A stretch of 64,000 nucleotides of DNA from Pholiota molesta. Taxonomy: Eukaryota; Basidiomycota; Agaricomycetes; Agaricales; Strophariaceae. Shown in pieces: positions 1-11,400 of this stretch. The stretch's first letter is position 1; the number at the start of each line of letters is the position of its first letter. Made by a program: the position numbers and the translations under genes. The notes under the pieces were generated by a model. It saw only the letters and a list, made by a program, of their open reading frames with translations, ran no database searches and was not told the DNA's origin. The DNA is taken from NCBI GenBank assembly GCA_014925825.1, contig JACGCK010000013.1, forward strand, positions 124,001 through 188,000, read 5' to 3'.

Positions 1-519
1 GTCGAAGGACGAGGTTGGTACGGATAGTATTATGAGGAAGGTCGATCAGATCATGGAGGTTGGTTGGAATGAGAGGGATCTAGGATTGGAAGGCATACGC
101 AGTTTGAGCCCAACAGGATTTGGAAGGGATGTTTGACGCATCGCGGCCAGGCGGTTGTAGAATATCTTGATTTTCGCAGATCTAGAGTTCAATGTACCTG
201 CTGCAGTATGATGTATGAAAGGGCGTCCGAAGGTCTCCTCGACACCTTGCTGCATGATTTCTCAACATTCTTCATAATTGTCAAGCTGTATCATTAATCA
301 TTAATCATTAATCATTTCTGAGTAGTTTGGAGGTCGGACTCCCAACGGCATTTCAACAGTCGACAAGGTTGGAGGTCTCAACTTCGATAAATTTTCAATA
401 TACTAAGTATGTAGTATGGAATCTATGGATGAATCGAAAAGGGCAGCTTTGCTGGAGTGTTTTTGACGAGAGAAAAAGTTTTTTTTTCTTCTTTCTTCAT
501 TTAAGAGAAAATAAGAGAG
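1..519. other. left-edge stretch without a confident gene
   Basis: A 69-codon open frame lies on the minus strand at 46-255, but I recognise no family in it and cannot extend it with convincing splice sites, so it may be the end of a gene that lies left of the window or chance. The remainder is AT-rich, with a TCATTAA repeat at 291-315 and T-rich and A-rich runs between 478 and 526. No function is claimed. Confidence 0.4.
291..315. repeat. TCATTAA tandem repeat
   Basis: The 7-mer TCATTAA is repeated about three and a half times head to tail in non-coding sequence. It is a simple microsatellite and nothing suggests a function. Confidence 0.8.
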
Positions 520-526
520 AAAAAAA
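520..526 (-). terminator. RNA polymerase III T-run terminator
   Basis: On the minus strand a run of seven T residues lies about 25 nt downstream of the 3' end of the tRNA-Gly gene. T-runs of four or more are the usual RNA polymerase III stop signal, so this is the probable terminator of that tRNA. Confidence 0.6.
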
Positions 527-550
527 TTGTCTTTCGGAAAAATGGGTTCA

Positions 551-622
551 TACACTGAAGGGGAGTCGAACCCCTGCCGCTTGCTTGGAAGGCAAGCATG
601 ATAACCGCTTCACCATCAGTGT
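551..622 (-). tRNA. tRNA-Gly (anticodon UCC)
   Basis: The minus strand folds into a complete cloverleaf of 72 nt including the discriminator A. The acceptor stem pairs ACACTGA with TCAGTGT. The anticodon stem CTTGC/GCAAG closes a seven-base loop CTTCCAA, whose anticodon TCC reads GGA glycine cod­ons. Both internal promoter elements are present: the A box TGGTGAAGCGG and the B box GGTTCGACTCC. There is no intron. The nearest neighbour is the P450 gene on the same strand about 0.8 kb upstream, with no sign of co-regulation. Confidence 0.95.
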
Positions 623-1426
623 GCGTATTACATGGTCCAAAATTAGTATCAAGCACAACGGCTTGCCACTATAAGTCTAATTCGCAAAGAAGACCGCCAG
701 TCAACTCTCTGGCAGGAGTGGCTATCAAATTCGAAATAAATGATGATGGTGAGGCAACCAACAGGCCAATATTCCAGATCATATCTTTCTTAATTCATGT
801 GATGTCGAAAATGAGTCATCTGGAGCGCGGTATTGATATCGGTATTATAATTCTTCTCCTCTTGTATATCTATGCAAGCCAGAATTCAGAATCCGAATTG
901 ACAGCTGGCTGGCACATATGTACTAAGTACTCTGTATCGGTTTGCCTTCTGTGTGGAGCGAAAGTCGCGAGCGCAAAGAATGTCAATACGTACGGCTTTG
1001 AATTTTGAATTACTACGCCAGATAGGCTTGTGACAGGAAAGATCAACGCGTCAACACTTTGAATTGGTTTATACAATCCGTGTGGAAGCGCCGCATCTCG
1101 ACTCCAAGGAGGAGCATAATACCGAGGCGTACCGGCGCCGCACTTTCAAAGCGTCGTGTTTATGAGATAACAGGACATGTTGTGTCTTGAACGTTTAACC
1201 ATAGTTCTAACTTCTAATTGAAAAGTCATCCTTCAATGTCGAGAAAATACAAAGCAGTATCGAGCGCCCGATTCAAGCCTGAACATGTACGACTCGTCTG
1301 ATAAGTACAAATATATAAGTATCTAATTCCGATAGAAAATCGTTGTGTCTGGACTCTGTGTAGATGCCACATATATTATGGCGATACATGTATAATTGAT
1401 TTAAGAAGCCTGTTCGAGCAGTTGAA
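623..1426. other. intergenic region between tRNA-Gly and P450
   Basis: No coding signal that I trust. The part next to 1427 should hold the 3' untranslated region of the P450 gene, and the part next to 622 should hold the tRNA's 5' flank. The open frames present are short and have no recognisable domain. Confidence 0.5.
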
Positions 1427-3822
1427 TCAGCTTGCTTTATGATATCGTACCCATAGGCCACCCTACAATGTCAAAGAAGACATCATCAGTAACATGCAGA
1501 ATAGATCTCAAAAAAATCTTGCAATCGAGTAAAGCGTCAACATACCTTGACATATAAAGTCATAGCAGCACTAGGCCAGATCTTTTCATACGATTGCCGT
1601 CCCTTGCGATTCTTCCACACTTCAGGGGGAACCGAGCCCTCAGGCTGAACCTCAGGCGCCAGTGTGAAGCGGTCAAACTGCTGCAGCAGTCGGACGAGAA
1701 AATAGGACATCTCGTTGTAAGCGTAATTCTGCCCTATACACTAGACGCCCCAATCCTCCCAGTCAGCGAACAACCAACCAACCACCCAGCAGAGGACGCT
1801 ACCACTCACAATCCGCGGGCCAGCGCTGAAGGGCGTGTACATCGCCGGGTTCGCGACGTACTGCGCCACGCGCGCGGGGTCGATCCAGCGCTCGGGGTCG
1901 AACGCATCCGCGTCCGCGCCCCACAGCTGGGGATTGCGCTGCGTCAGCAGCGGGAGGTAGATGATCGTGGTGTCGGCCGGCATGTACAGCGGGCGTGCGT
2001 CATCGTCCGCCGTAGCGAATGTGCGATCGGGCGGGGGTAGAGCGCAGGGTGCGGCGCGGGTCTCCCGGACATTGAGTGGGACGGGGGGGAAGAGACGCAG
2101 CGTCTCGTTGATCACGGCGCGCACTGGGGTTTGAATGGGTTCAGATAAGCGTTCCCCTATTGAATAATTGGAAAACGTACTGTATTTCATGTGCCGTAGC
2201 TGGTCGAAATTAGGAGCGGCGGTGGATCCAACGGTGTGCAGAACCTCAGCGCGTAGCTTTGTCGCGACATGAGGATGGATAGCCAGGAAGTACGTTATGT
2301 ATGTCAGCACACACGCGGTCTACAGAAACTGTATTAGTAGACAAAAAGGGCCGATGGTGGACAAGGTTTACAGTATCCCTGGACGCTAATAGCATGCTCA
2401 GCAGCTGATCACGAATTAGCACAGGATCTACACTCAGCCATTACTTTAGCCGGGCACAAAAGATGGCATACAACAGAATGGATAATTACCATCCGTGCTA
2501 TCGGCAAGGTGCTGTAGAAAATTCTTCTCCGCAACTTCACTGAGAATCCCGGCCTTCCCTAAAGCGTCCTTGTTCTCAAGCGCTCTGGTGACAAGCGGGT
2601 CCAGCCAGCGCTTGATCACTTTACAGTGCTCCTCGTTCTTGTCCCTGAAGAACTCGAACAGCGGCCAGATGGAGCCGAGGCGCGCGCGGGCCGTGACGTT
2701 GACCTGGGCCATCTCGAACGCCTGTGCGAACGAGCCCCACGGGTCCTCCGTCGCGGAGCCCTTGGGCCCCATGGCGGTCTTGCCTGGAACGGGGAGCGCG
2801 GCGGAGAGCGTCTCGAGGTTCTTGCCGAACAGGAAGTCCGACGCCGCGTCCAGCGCGAAGCGGCCGTAGAGATCCTGCGCGTCGCAGGGCGCGCCCGACG
2901 CGGCCGATGCGGAGAGGATCGCGAGCGTGTGTGTGCAGTGCCGTTCGAAGACCTCGAAATCTTCGATGCGCTCCCGGGCGAAAAAGGGGCGGGTGGTGGA
3001 ACGGTGCTGTGGCATATATCAGAAGGCACCATCGCAGATCGCAGGCTTTTTTGGCTGACCATCTTCCATATCTTAATCGAGGCATAAATTTTGGGGTGGG
3101 CGAAAATAGGAGGAGCGTTCTCACCTCGTCGTCTCTATTGAATATACCCTCCCCAAGGAAAAGTTCCCTTCACGATAAGTAAGAATAAGCCGCCTGGGGA
3201 AAATCAAAGAGCAGATGAAGAAGACGCACATGCGCTCCTTCTGTGATCTTCCTCTCCAGAACCATTGGAAGCCTGTCGCCAGAATAAACTTGGTATGTTC
3301 TTGATCCATTGATATAATCTAAGATTAGTATTAGCATCAGGCGAGCGTCAGAACATTCGAACGTATCGGAAGAAAGATTTGCTTCGAGTTTGCATTCAAT
3401 TGGAAGATCCCGAAAACATATACCCACAGACAAAAAACACATACATTGTCCCGCCAGAGAAGCCGCAGATTCAGAGTCGTGCATTGATACTCCGCAAAGA
3501 GTTGGAGATAGACGTCAAGGACATAACTAGTCTTGAAGGCCAGCATCATCCTGAGGAGGATGTCGATATTGCCCGGCCATCTACCGACCGCGCACGGTAT
3601 TTGCCGAGCGTTCAGCGATTGCGCTTCTCGCGCCCGCCTCCTGGCTAAGAGGGCGGATTTAACAGTCGCCCACAGTATAATAAAGATAATATGGATAGGA
3701 ACAGATAGACAGCCCAATTCGCAGCCAGAGATCGAGAGTAGGCACCATAAAGCAAGAGGTGGTAGGACCCAGGCATGGAAAATATCACGCAGCAATCTCG
3801 CGCGATAATGGGACGGGTTCAT
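1427..3822 (-). CDS. cytochrome P450 monooxygenase, CYP63-like
   Basis: This is a membrane-anchored fungal P450 that should oxidise hydrophobic substrates at the ER using electrons from P450 reductase. The ten exons read in frame with no correction: 3445-3822, 3230-3318, 3125-3167, 3060-3071, 2490-3006, 2372-2427, 2181-2319, 1810-2123, 1546-1740 and 1427-1462. The N-terminus starts MNPSHYRARLL and has hydrophobic anchor segments. The I-helix reads LLASRDTTAC, the K-helix has NETLRLF, and the heme loop reads FSAGPRI/CIGQNYAYNE with an intron between Ile and the heme-ligand Cys. The protein ends VKGGLWVRYHKAS, close to the usual CYP63 ending. Exon four is only 12 nt (IWKM). CYP63 enzymes are commonly linked to xenobiotic and alkane oxidation in wood-decay fungi; the substrate here is unknown. 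The family call is from memory of family motifs. Confidence 0.9.
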
Positions 3823-4702
3823 GTTGGAAGCGAAGGGGGGAGCGGAGGAGGGGAAATGGCATGAAATGGCGAGGCTCTTATGCCGCACAACTGTCCAGAA
3901 GCGGTCCGTTTCAGTTTTCCGATCCAGTCAGCAGCAAGAGAGGGCATCTAAGCAGGGGAATAAATGTGCAAAACTACATATGCTCACACCGTGGACGCGA
4001 GCCAGATCAAATCCGCCCATCAATGGTGAACGACCACCAAATAGGGCTAAACATCGGACTGGAAAGAGGACCGATATCGCTTCGGAATCACGGTGCTGGG
4101 GGCACCTGTACTCATCAAACGTCCATCTGCGTTTGCATTGTGCAACACTTGCCCGTGTGCCTCTTTTTTTACGCCGCAAATGTGGCCACGCTTCGAGCAG
4201 GCGCGTAGTTCATTTTTGAGCGGCTCGGATGAGGTACTTGTGTGCGTTATATCTATCGAGATAGTAGAGGTTAAGTTGCTTTTTGACATGTTCGAATCGC
4301 TTCAACTGCTGTATGGAGAACGACTCGCGGAAAGCGAGCAGGGCGTCCCGGAAAAGGAACAAACGTTGACTCGGCCTCTTATTAATATTATTTCCTTCTC
4401 ACTGGGTCCAGACTCACTCAAAAGCAGCGAGCGATGGAGGAACATCATGATCATGAGTTTTATCCCCTGAGAATGCAGACTATAAATGGTTGAAGTTCTC
4501 CAATCCGATTTACTTACTTACATTACATACGGCGGCCTCGCCTCGACTGCATCGCTCTTTATAATTCCGGTGTCGGATTTTTCTGTTGGAAACATTTAGA
4601 GGTCTAGGAAGCACGCTTGTCACTTTTCATTTCGTTTGACACGGCGCTCATACATAGTTTTAAGTTTAGTGGAGCCAGGCAGGAGGTGGACAGTTGGAGA
4701 TT
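3823..4702. other. P450 upstream region, no gene seen
   Basis: About 0.9 kb upstream of the P450 start. It should contain that gene's promoter. Several overlapping frames of 80-150 codons are open on both strands, but none shows a recognisable domain, a consistent splice pattern or a plausible start context, so none is called. Confidence 0.45.
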
Positions 4703-5160
4703 GTCGGGAAGCGCACGCATCCGGACGGGCGTGCGAGGCATAGAAGCAGTTTGCTTATACTCTGTTGCTGATCGACAACTGCGCGGCAGATTGGAGCAAT
4801 AGTGTATGTACATTTTATAGAAGGGGATCTCGTATCTGGCTGGCAGAATATGTAGCTCAGTGCCAATTCTTTAGTTTAAAGATAAATATGACGTCCTGAC
4901 CTGGGAGGAAGAGAAGGGGCCAATGTATGAATAAGAGTTCGCGACGTGCTATTGAAGATAATGCTTAATGTTCAATATTTTTGGTACTTACCTTTCCTAG
5001 ATAAATGTCTTCAAGTGGTCATTAAGTAAATTGCCAAAATGCCCGTGAGGACAGGAGGATGAGTAGATTTCAAAAGCAATCACCATAGCGCTAGTAAAAG
5101 GTCGTGACAAATGAAACAGTACTTTTCGTGGCCAATCCGCAGATTCACCAAAAAGTAGAT
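4703..5160. repeat. tandem duplication, copy A
   Basis: The left member of a direct, abutting pair with 5161-5640. Shared landmarks in the same order include GCATCCGGACGG, CTGTTGCTGATCGACAACTG, AAATATGACGTCCTGACCTG, AAGTAAATTGCCAAAA and a final CACCAAAAAGTAGAT. The copies differ by many substitutions and short indels, so the duplication is not recent. On the minus strand part of the unit stays open and encodes similar residues in both copies (for example FTSAMVIAFE), followed by a GTAAG splice-donor-like site. Confidence 0.85.
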
Positions 5161-5640
5161 AGCGGGAGGCGCATGCATCCGGACGGCGTGCGAGGCGTAG
5201 AAGCAGTTTGCCTATACTCTGTTGCTGATCGACAACTGCGCGGCAAAATGGAACGATGTATGTACTGAAGAAGGGTCCAGGGAATCTCTTATCTAGCTGA
5301 CAGAATAACTCAGTGCTAGTTCTTTAGTTTATTTAATAATAAATATGACGTCCTGACCTGGAAGGAAGCGATCCATGAGAAGGGGCCAGTGTCGGAATAA
5401 GAGTTTGCGATGTGCTATTTGGGATAACTTTCGATGTTCGATATTTTGGGTGCTTACTTTTCCTAGGTCTTGTAAACATATCGCAGGTAAATGTCTTCAA
5501 GTTGACATTAAGTAAATTGCCAAAAGGCCCGCGAAGACAGGAGAATGAGTAGGCTTCAAAAGCAATCACCATAGCACTGGTAAAAAGCCATGACAAATGG
5601 AACAGTGCTTTCCGCGGCCGCGATTCACCAAAAGGTAGAT
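5161..5640. repeat. tandem duplication, copy B
   Basis: The right member of the direct pair, starting exactly where copy A ends. It carries the same landmarks and ends CACCAAAAGGTAGAT. On the minus strand a frame from 5650 to 5333 is open (105 codons) with a hydrophobic segment around FTSAMVIAFEAYSFSC. Compared with copy A this frame has an in-frame six-base deletion and mostly conservative changes, which hints that it was once, or is, an exon. I do not recognise the protein. Confidence 0.85.
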
Positions 5641-5746
5641 TCAAACACAAGAGTGTATTTTGGTGTTCGAATTGCTAGATATGCAAAATAAGGTGATACA
5701 GGGTCCGGGAAAAGAAGAGAAAGAGCTCAAGAGGACAAGCGCAGTA

Positions 5747-6389
5747 TCACGAAGGCGGCCGTGACGAATCTGACCTCGTTGACGACGCGCTATCCAGCGC
5801 CGCCAGCTGATCCACGAGATCGTCCATGACCGAGCGCGTGCGCTCATGTGGCACATCGTCCCCGCCAAGTGCCGGCGGCTGCGCACTAGTAGCGGCGCCC
5901 CCTCTCGTTGGCACGAGCGGGCTGGAATTCGGGTTGAAGCCGGGTGCGATGCGCCGGAGGGCGTCGCGCTTGCGGCGCTCCTTGTCGTCGTCGCGCGCGC
6001 GCAGGTACGCGTCGCGCCGGGCGGCGTGGGCGGCGAGGGTCGTGCGGCGCGCGGATTCCATGGTGATGACGTGCGGCTCGAGGGTGAACGGGTAGACGAA
6101 CTGCGGCGGGTGGGTCAGATGGGTGGGTGGGCTTGTGAGGGGGAGATGGGGCTCACGTAGGGGTTCACGGAGTAGGGTAACGGGTGGATATCTGGTGGCA
6201 GTTCCACCTACAGGATATTCGATTAGATTATGGGGAAAGCGCCACGGTGTTGATGTGCTTACAGCCTTGGGCACCCGGAGACTCGGTGATTTGATGAGCG
6301 GGATGTTCTGTGCTGCTTTATACGGAGCTGCTTGGTATTGGTATGCAGTATCTAGAAAAAACATTATAGTAATTCTTACATTCGTTCAT
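5747..6389 (-). CDS. conserved hypothetical protein with basic coiled segment
   Basis: A small protein of roughly 170 residues, family not identified by name. Exons that read together are 6263-6351, 6157-6207 and 5747-6100, joined by introns of 55 and 56 nt with good GT/AG ends. They give a Pro-rich part (ELPPDIHPLPYSVNPYF) leading into YPFTLEPHVITMESARR, then a highly charged, probably helical stretch rich in Arg, Lys, Asp and Glu, and a Ser/Pro tail. The conserved block resembles uncharacterised basidiomycete proteins I have seen, but no function is known to me. The start is uncertain. ATG at 6389 has a good CACC context but needs a 28-nt intron (6352-6379); ATG at 6364 needs no intron. Confidence 0.65.
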
Positions 6390-6799
6390 GGTGAATTGGG
6401 TAGGTCAAAGGTGATACGCTGATGAGGGATTCAAGAGGGATCAGAGTGCCACCAGCATGCCATCAGGAGATTGACATAAAGGTTTCCACGGGTTTCTCAA
6501 CCTCAAAACCCCGAAAAAGGTTAGAAAAGTGGCACAAACCCCAAAGAAACCCCTTAAAATTCAAAGTTATGTTGCACGAAAATGTGAATTTACCCTGTAT
6601 TTACGTCATTATGTAGCCTTTCTTGACTTTCTCAGTTACAAAATAGTCGGAAACTTGTGAAAATCACGGGAACTTCGGAACTTTAAGACAACTTGCCGAT
6701 GGGCAGGGGCGACAACCACTGGTCCTAACACGGGCAAACAACCGCCTATGATTGTAATTGTGAACAGCGCTCTGGCACTGGCAGCGCTCGACCAAGACA
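6390..6799. other. divergent promoter region upstream of BUD32
   Basis: This 0.4 kb separates the 5' ends of the minus-strand hypothetical gene and plus-strand BUD32, so it probably carries promoters for both. No clear TATA element or other known site was identified. Confidence 0.45.
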
Positions 6800-7983
6800 A
6801 TGGCCGTCAATTCTGCGTCTGCGCGTCTTATCTCGTCTGCAACATTGATTCTCAGGGTGCTGAAGCCGCAAGTCCACTCTGATCCTCTATCAGGTCAGAA
6901 TGTTGTCCCACTTACGGCGGTTCCTTCGACCCGACAGAAAGTCTACAAAGCCCGTCTCACGCCCGCGGCCCACTCTCCTGCTGAAATACCGGTTCAGAAA
7001 GACATACAGACACGCCGCCTTGGATGCCTCGCTTACGAAGGCGCGTGTCGCAGGCGAGGCCCGCGCGCTCCTGAAGTGTCTCCGGTATGTCAGGTTTGCA
7101 TCTTCTACCGAGTCCCCATGTTCATGGAGTAGATCCGGCGTCAATGTCCCTGGGATATGGATGGTGGACGCGGCGGAGGGCCTGTTGGGCATAGAATGGA
7201 TTGATGGGAGGAGTGTTAATATCTCCTCCGAGCGGGGCGGAGGACGTCGACGGCGAAGGCGAAGCACCGGTCGAGGCTCCGGAGCAGACGCTTGCGCACT
7301 ATGGGATATCGGTGGGTGAGTATGTTTCTCTGATAGCTGGTTGATGTGCATGAGCTTATACGAGGTAGATACGCTGATGAGTCTCATTGGCGTCGAGATT
7401 GCCAAAATGCACCAGCGGATATCATCCATGGCGATCTGACGACCTCGAATATGATGCTCCGCGATCCTTTATCGTTCAGCCCTTTAGACCCGACGGTGCC
7501 TACGGAAATTGTATGTGTACTCTTAGCATTCATGATAGGTTCGGAGCCTTGCCTGCGGATTCATCTTCGTCGTTCGCTCGGCGATGCTGTCGCTCCTGTG
7601 AGCTTTAGCCTGGCCAACCTCGATTGATGCTCGAGCCTTTTTTCCTGTCACCGCGATTGATTATAACGGACATCGGCGATGAAAGGCGCTAATATATACG
7701 ATGCAGGTTCTGATTGATTTTGGCCTATCATATCATTCAACGCTGGTTGAAGATAAAGCTGTGGATCTATATGTGCTCGAACGCGCATTCGCTTCGACAC
7801 ACCCCGACTCGGAGCCAATGTTCGCAGGCGTGCTTTCCGCATACGAGAAGCAGCTGGGCAAGGAGTGGCCAGCTCTTCGTCGACGGTTAGATGATGGTAA
7901 GAGCCATTTTATCTTTGCCTGGATTGCTCTGACGATATGCTTCAGTACGCCTAAGAGGTAGGAAACGCAGTATGGTTGGATAA
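6800..7983 (+). CDS. BUD32: EKC/KEOPS complex kinase Bud32 (PRPK/TP53RK family)
   Basis: Bud32 is the small atypical kinase/ATPase of the KEOPS complex, which makes the universal t6A modification on tRNAs. Visible family blocks are QGAEA and KVYK near the N-terminus, LLKYRFRKTYRH, the catalytic loop DIIHGDLTTSNMMLRD, the metal-binding LIDFGLSY, VDLYVLERAF.STHPDSEP, and the basic C-terminus RLRGRKRSMVG. Introns fit at about 6868-6937 (possibly GC-AG), 7085-7132, 7312-7364, 7511-7706 and 7897-7945. The frame breaks near 6851, 6965, 7206 and 7412. Each break is repaired by adding one or two bases, mostly to short homopolymers, and all catalytic motifs survive, so I read this as an intact gene with sequence errors and not a pseudogene. 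The N-terminal start (MAVNSASARL) is probable. Confidence 0.88.
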
Positions 7984-8474
7984 GTCTGTAGTTTGCAGCA
8001 ATAATGCATGATACAGTTCTGAACGCTATCTGTACGGCTACAAGATAGAGAATACAATGATATTCATTTGTAAAGTTTTTACAAACTTCACAAAGACTTG
8101 TAACTCTCAAATTCCTCGCGTAGGATTCCAGCTCAACAAACCCTTGTAATGATTTTTGCATTCTAATGGATTCTAATATAGAACTGCCTTGCAAACGTCA
8201 GAAGTGTTCCGAGCACTTTATGACATTGTGATAAAGCCCTACATTTGTGACCATTGTATGGGATTTTAGCAGAACGTCTAGGATTCCTTCACCTACATAG
8301 TGTAAAGGGCGCTTTTTTGGCTTTTTTTGGCAATGCATGTTATCATCATTACGTTGCCAAGGTTCCGGGGGACACGTTAGCGGAAGCTATAGGTTACCGA
8401 TCAATTTCTACCACTTCGAACGACGACCATATACCAGTGCGCAGCGTTTGTCGCGCGTATTTTCTCCTCATGGT
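7984..8474. other. intergenic region between BUD32 and CCH1
   Basis: This holds the BUD32 3' end and the CCH1 promoter. The CCH1 frame is open upstream of the chosen start back to an ATG at 8337, so a longer N-terminus is possible. No other gene is supported. Confidence 0.5.
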
Positions 8475-11400
8475 ATGGACAACCCCGACATACCCCTCCA
8501 CCGGCGTTCAGCCTCACGCAACACACCCAACTCTGCCACTTCAGCTATTGATTTAGTAGGGAGTGCCGCAGGGATATCCACACCCAACTCGCCTGCCCTC
8601 GAACCGTCGGACTCAACACTCGCGCGGCGCAGAAGCTGGGGAAGCAGACTGCGGGAGGCAAACAAGGCCGGGAGCACGAGCCAGGATCCCATCCACCTCG
8701 ACCTCGACCCGCCCACCGAGCAGCAGGCGTCCCCGCGACGTCTCGCGCCCGCACGAAGCGAGAGTGGCGGGAACACCATGGCGCAGGACCCCTTCTACGG
8801 CCCCGTCGGGAACAACAATCCCTATACGATCGACGCCGACCGCCAGTACGGGGTGCGCACTGCGATGACGGAGGTGTACTCGAGTTCGCTGGCCGGACCG
8901 TCCATGGCGTCGCTGATTGCGCCACACCGCGGGCACTTCGAGCACGAGACGGAGGCGGACGACGGGCACCGGGAGGACGACGAGGCGCATCTGACCGCGC
9001 ACATGGGGCATGCGGGCATGGCGAAGGGCACGCTGGACGGCCTCAGCGCCGACCCCGAGAACGAGGGCGGCGCGACGCCGCGCGCGCGCCGCCGCACGCA
9101 GCGGTACAGCCTGAGCCCGTCGCCGCTGAAGAAGACGGAGACGGCAATGAAGACGGTGTCGAAGAGTTTCCGGCGGATGTCGTTGCGGGTCGTGAACTTG
9201 GCGAATACGGGGCTGGAGGGCCAGCTGCGGCTGCGGGACGAGGATGATAAGAAGTCACCGATGCCGGGTGGGGACGAGGACGAGTCCGACGACGAGGGGC
9301 CACCGAAGCCTGATCTCAAGCAGGCTCTGCCGATACGGGGGCGGACGTTGGGCTTTCTGGGCGAAGAAAGCAGGGTTCGGCTGGCGCTATTTAAGTTGCT
9401 CGTTCATCCGTATGTGTTTTTTTTTCTTTCGCAAGAATTTATCTTATGTTTCTCCAGGTATACGGAGCCTGGTATTCTGATATTAATCATGTTGAACGCT
9501 GTCGTATTAACAGCACAAGCCTTCAAACCCTTGACGCTGCCAACTGCCAATGGGACTACGTTACCTCCTCTTGTAAAAGGTTACTTTCACACTTGGGAGG
9601 ATTATGCACTCTTTGCCTTGTTTATTGTATTTACGTGCGTCCATATCTCTTCATGCAACACTCCAACTCAACTGACGGACTTTGCTGCAGCATAGAAGCT
9701 ATTGCTCGCATATGCGTCACCGGCTTTCTTTTCGATCCCACAGTTTCTATGTTCACCCTCTTTTCAACACCCTCTCCATCGGAACCATATACCCCCACCC
9801 CTGCGCCTGCACCAGGCATGGCGCGCCAGTCTTCCCTAACGCGCAGCCGGTCGATCACCCAGCGCTTCCAGGACCTCCAGCACACCCTCATGCGCCCCTT
9901 CGCCCTCCACACCCGCCCGCCCCCTTCCGCGTACCCGATGACCGCCACCCATTCGTCCTCCGGCATCAACCATCGCGCGTACCGCGAAGACGGACTGACG
10001 AGCCACATCGTCGACGCCGCGCACCGCGCGCACCACCTCGTCCGCGACCCGTCGGAACCGACGATGCTGTCCATGGCGCTGCGCTCGGAGCACAGCGCGG
10101 CGCACCCGGACGCGATCGCGCTGCCCTTCCGCCTGAGCATCGGGCACCTGCACGACAAGACGCAGCGGAACGTGCCGTACCTGCGGCAGAGCTGGAGCCG
10201 GATCGACTTTATCGCGATCGTGAGCTTCTGGGTGTCGTTTGCGCTGGCGACGGCGGGGGTGGAGCGGGGCGAGCATCATATTGGGCTGTTTCGGGCGATG
10301 AGCGTGATAAGGACGGCGCGGTTGCTGACGATCACGTCTGGTACGACGGTGAGTTTGGTGCATTGTGGTGCTTTTTCTTTTCTGAAGGGGTTTTAGACAT
10401 CATGCACTCGTTGAAGACGGCGAGGCCGCTCTCACCAGCGTGGCCTATTTCGTGCTTTTCGCTATCGTTTTGTTTTCGTAAGTGCCTCATCGCAAAAAAT
10501 GACACCCTCAATAATATCTCGATTCAGTATCATCGGCGTCCAATCTTTCGCAGGGTCCTTCCGCAGAACCTGCGTTATCAGCCCACGCTAGGCGAGGGTC
10601 CTCATCTCCGGAACGGCCAGTTTTGCGGCGGCCACATCGATCCTGTTACGCTCAATGTCACTGGCTACGTTCAGCTAAACAATCAGACCGTTGGAACCGC
10701 AAGGGTATATCTGTCCTTTAGGGCAAGTTTGCATGGCAGTTTGCAGATAGTGTGTTAAGACCGGAACTTATTAACCTCGATGTTTAGGAAATTTCAAATC
10801 CGAAAAGCAATATTGAAAGCTTCGACGCCATCTATTACGCTGCACTTCAAGTGATAGTGGTGGCTTCGCTAACGGGGTACGCGACCACGGTTTTCATCGT
10901 CGTGCAGCCAGCTGATATCGGAATTTTAGTGGTCACCTCTGATGTATTCCATGATCGACGCCGAATTCTTCATTTCGTGTTTCTTTTTATCGTCGCCATC
11001 ATTGTCCTCAATTTCTGGCTTATCAATTTGTTTGTCGCCGTCATCACGAATACCTTCGCTGCTATCAGGTCGGAGACGCAGAAAAGCGCCTTCGGCGCCG
11101 CCCCGTAAGTCGTTGGATCTTATTCCTGTAATTAACTGATCATATATGGTAAACATGTAGCCTGTACCGATCAATAAGGACCAAGATGACGGGTGGGCCA
11201 TCGTCGACAACCGCACCATCAAAGTCCGCTCCAATCCTGCGAAGACGCTGTACTCGTACACGACTGGATCTGGATCATATTGCGCTCACCGAACTGACTC
11301 TGCAAGGGACGCGCACTGTGGATGTGTCGCCGATCCATGAGATGGCCATGTTCTATGGCGAGATCGCGATCACGATCGCGTTCGATTTCGAGATCGGCTT

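Noticed and set aside
46..255. Minus-strand 69-codon frame as a gene
   Set aside because: No recognised family, and no convincing splice sites or start; it might be an end exon of a gene outside the window but this cannot be shown.
6800..7983. BUD32 as a pseudogene
   Set aside because: All catalytic and C-terminal motifs are intact and the frame breaks match the one-base homopolymer losses seen in other essential genes, so sequence error explains it better.
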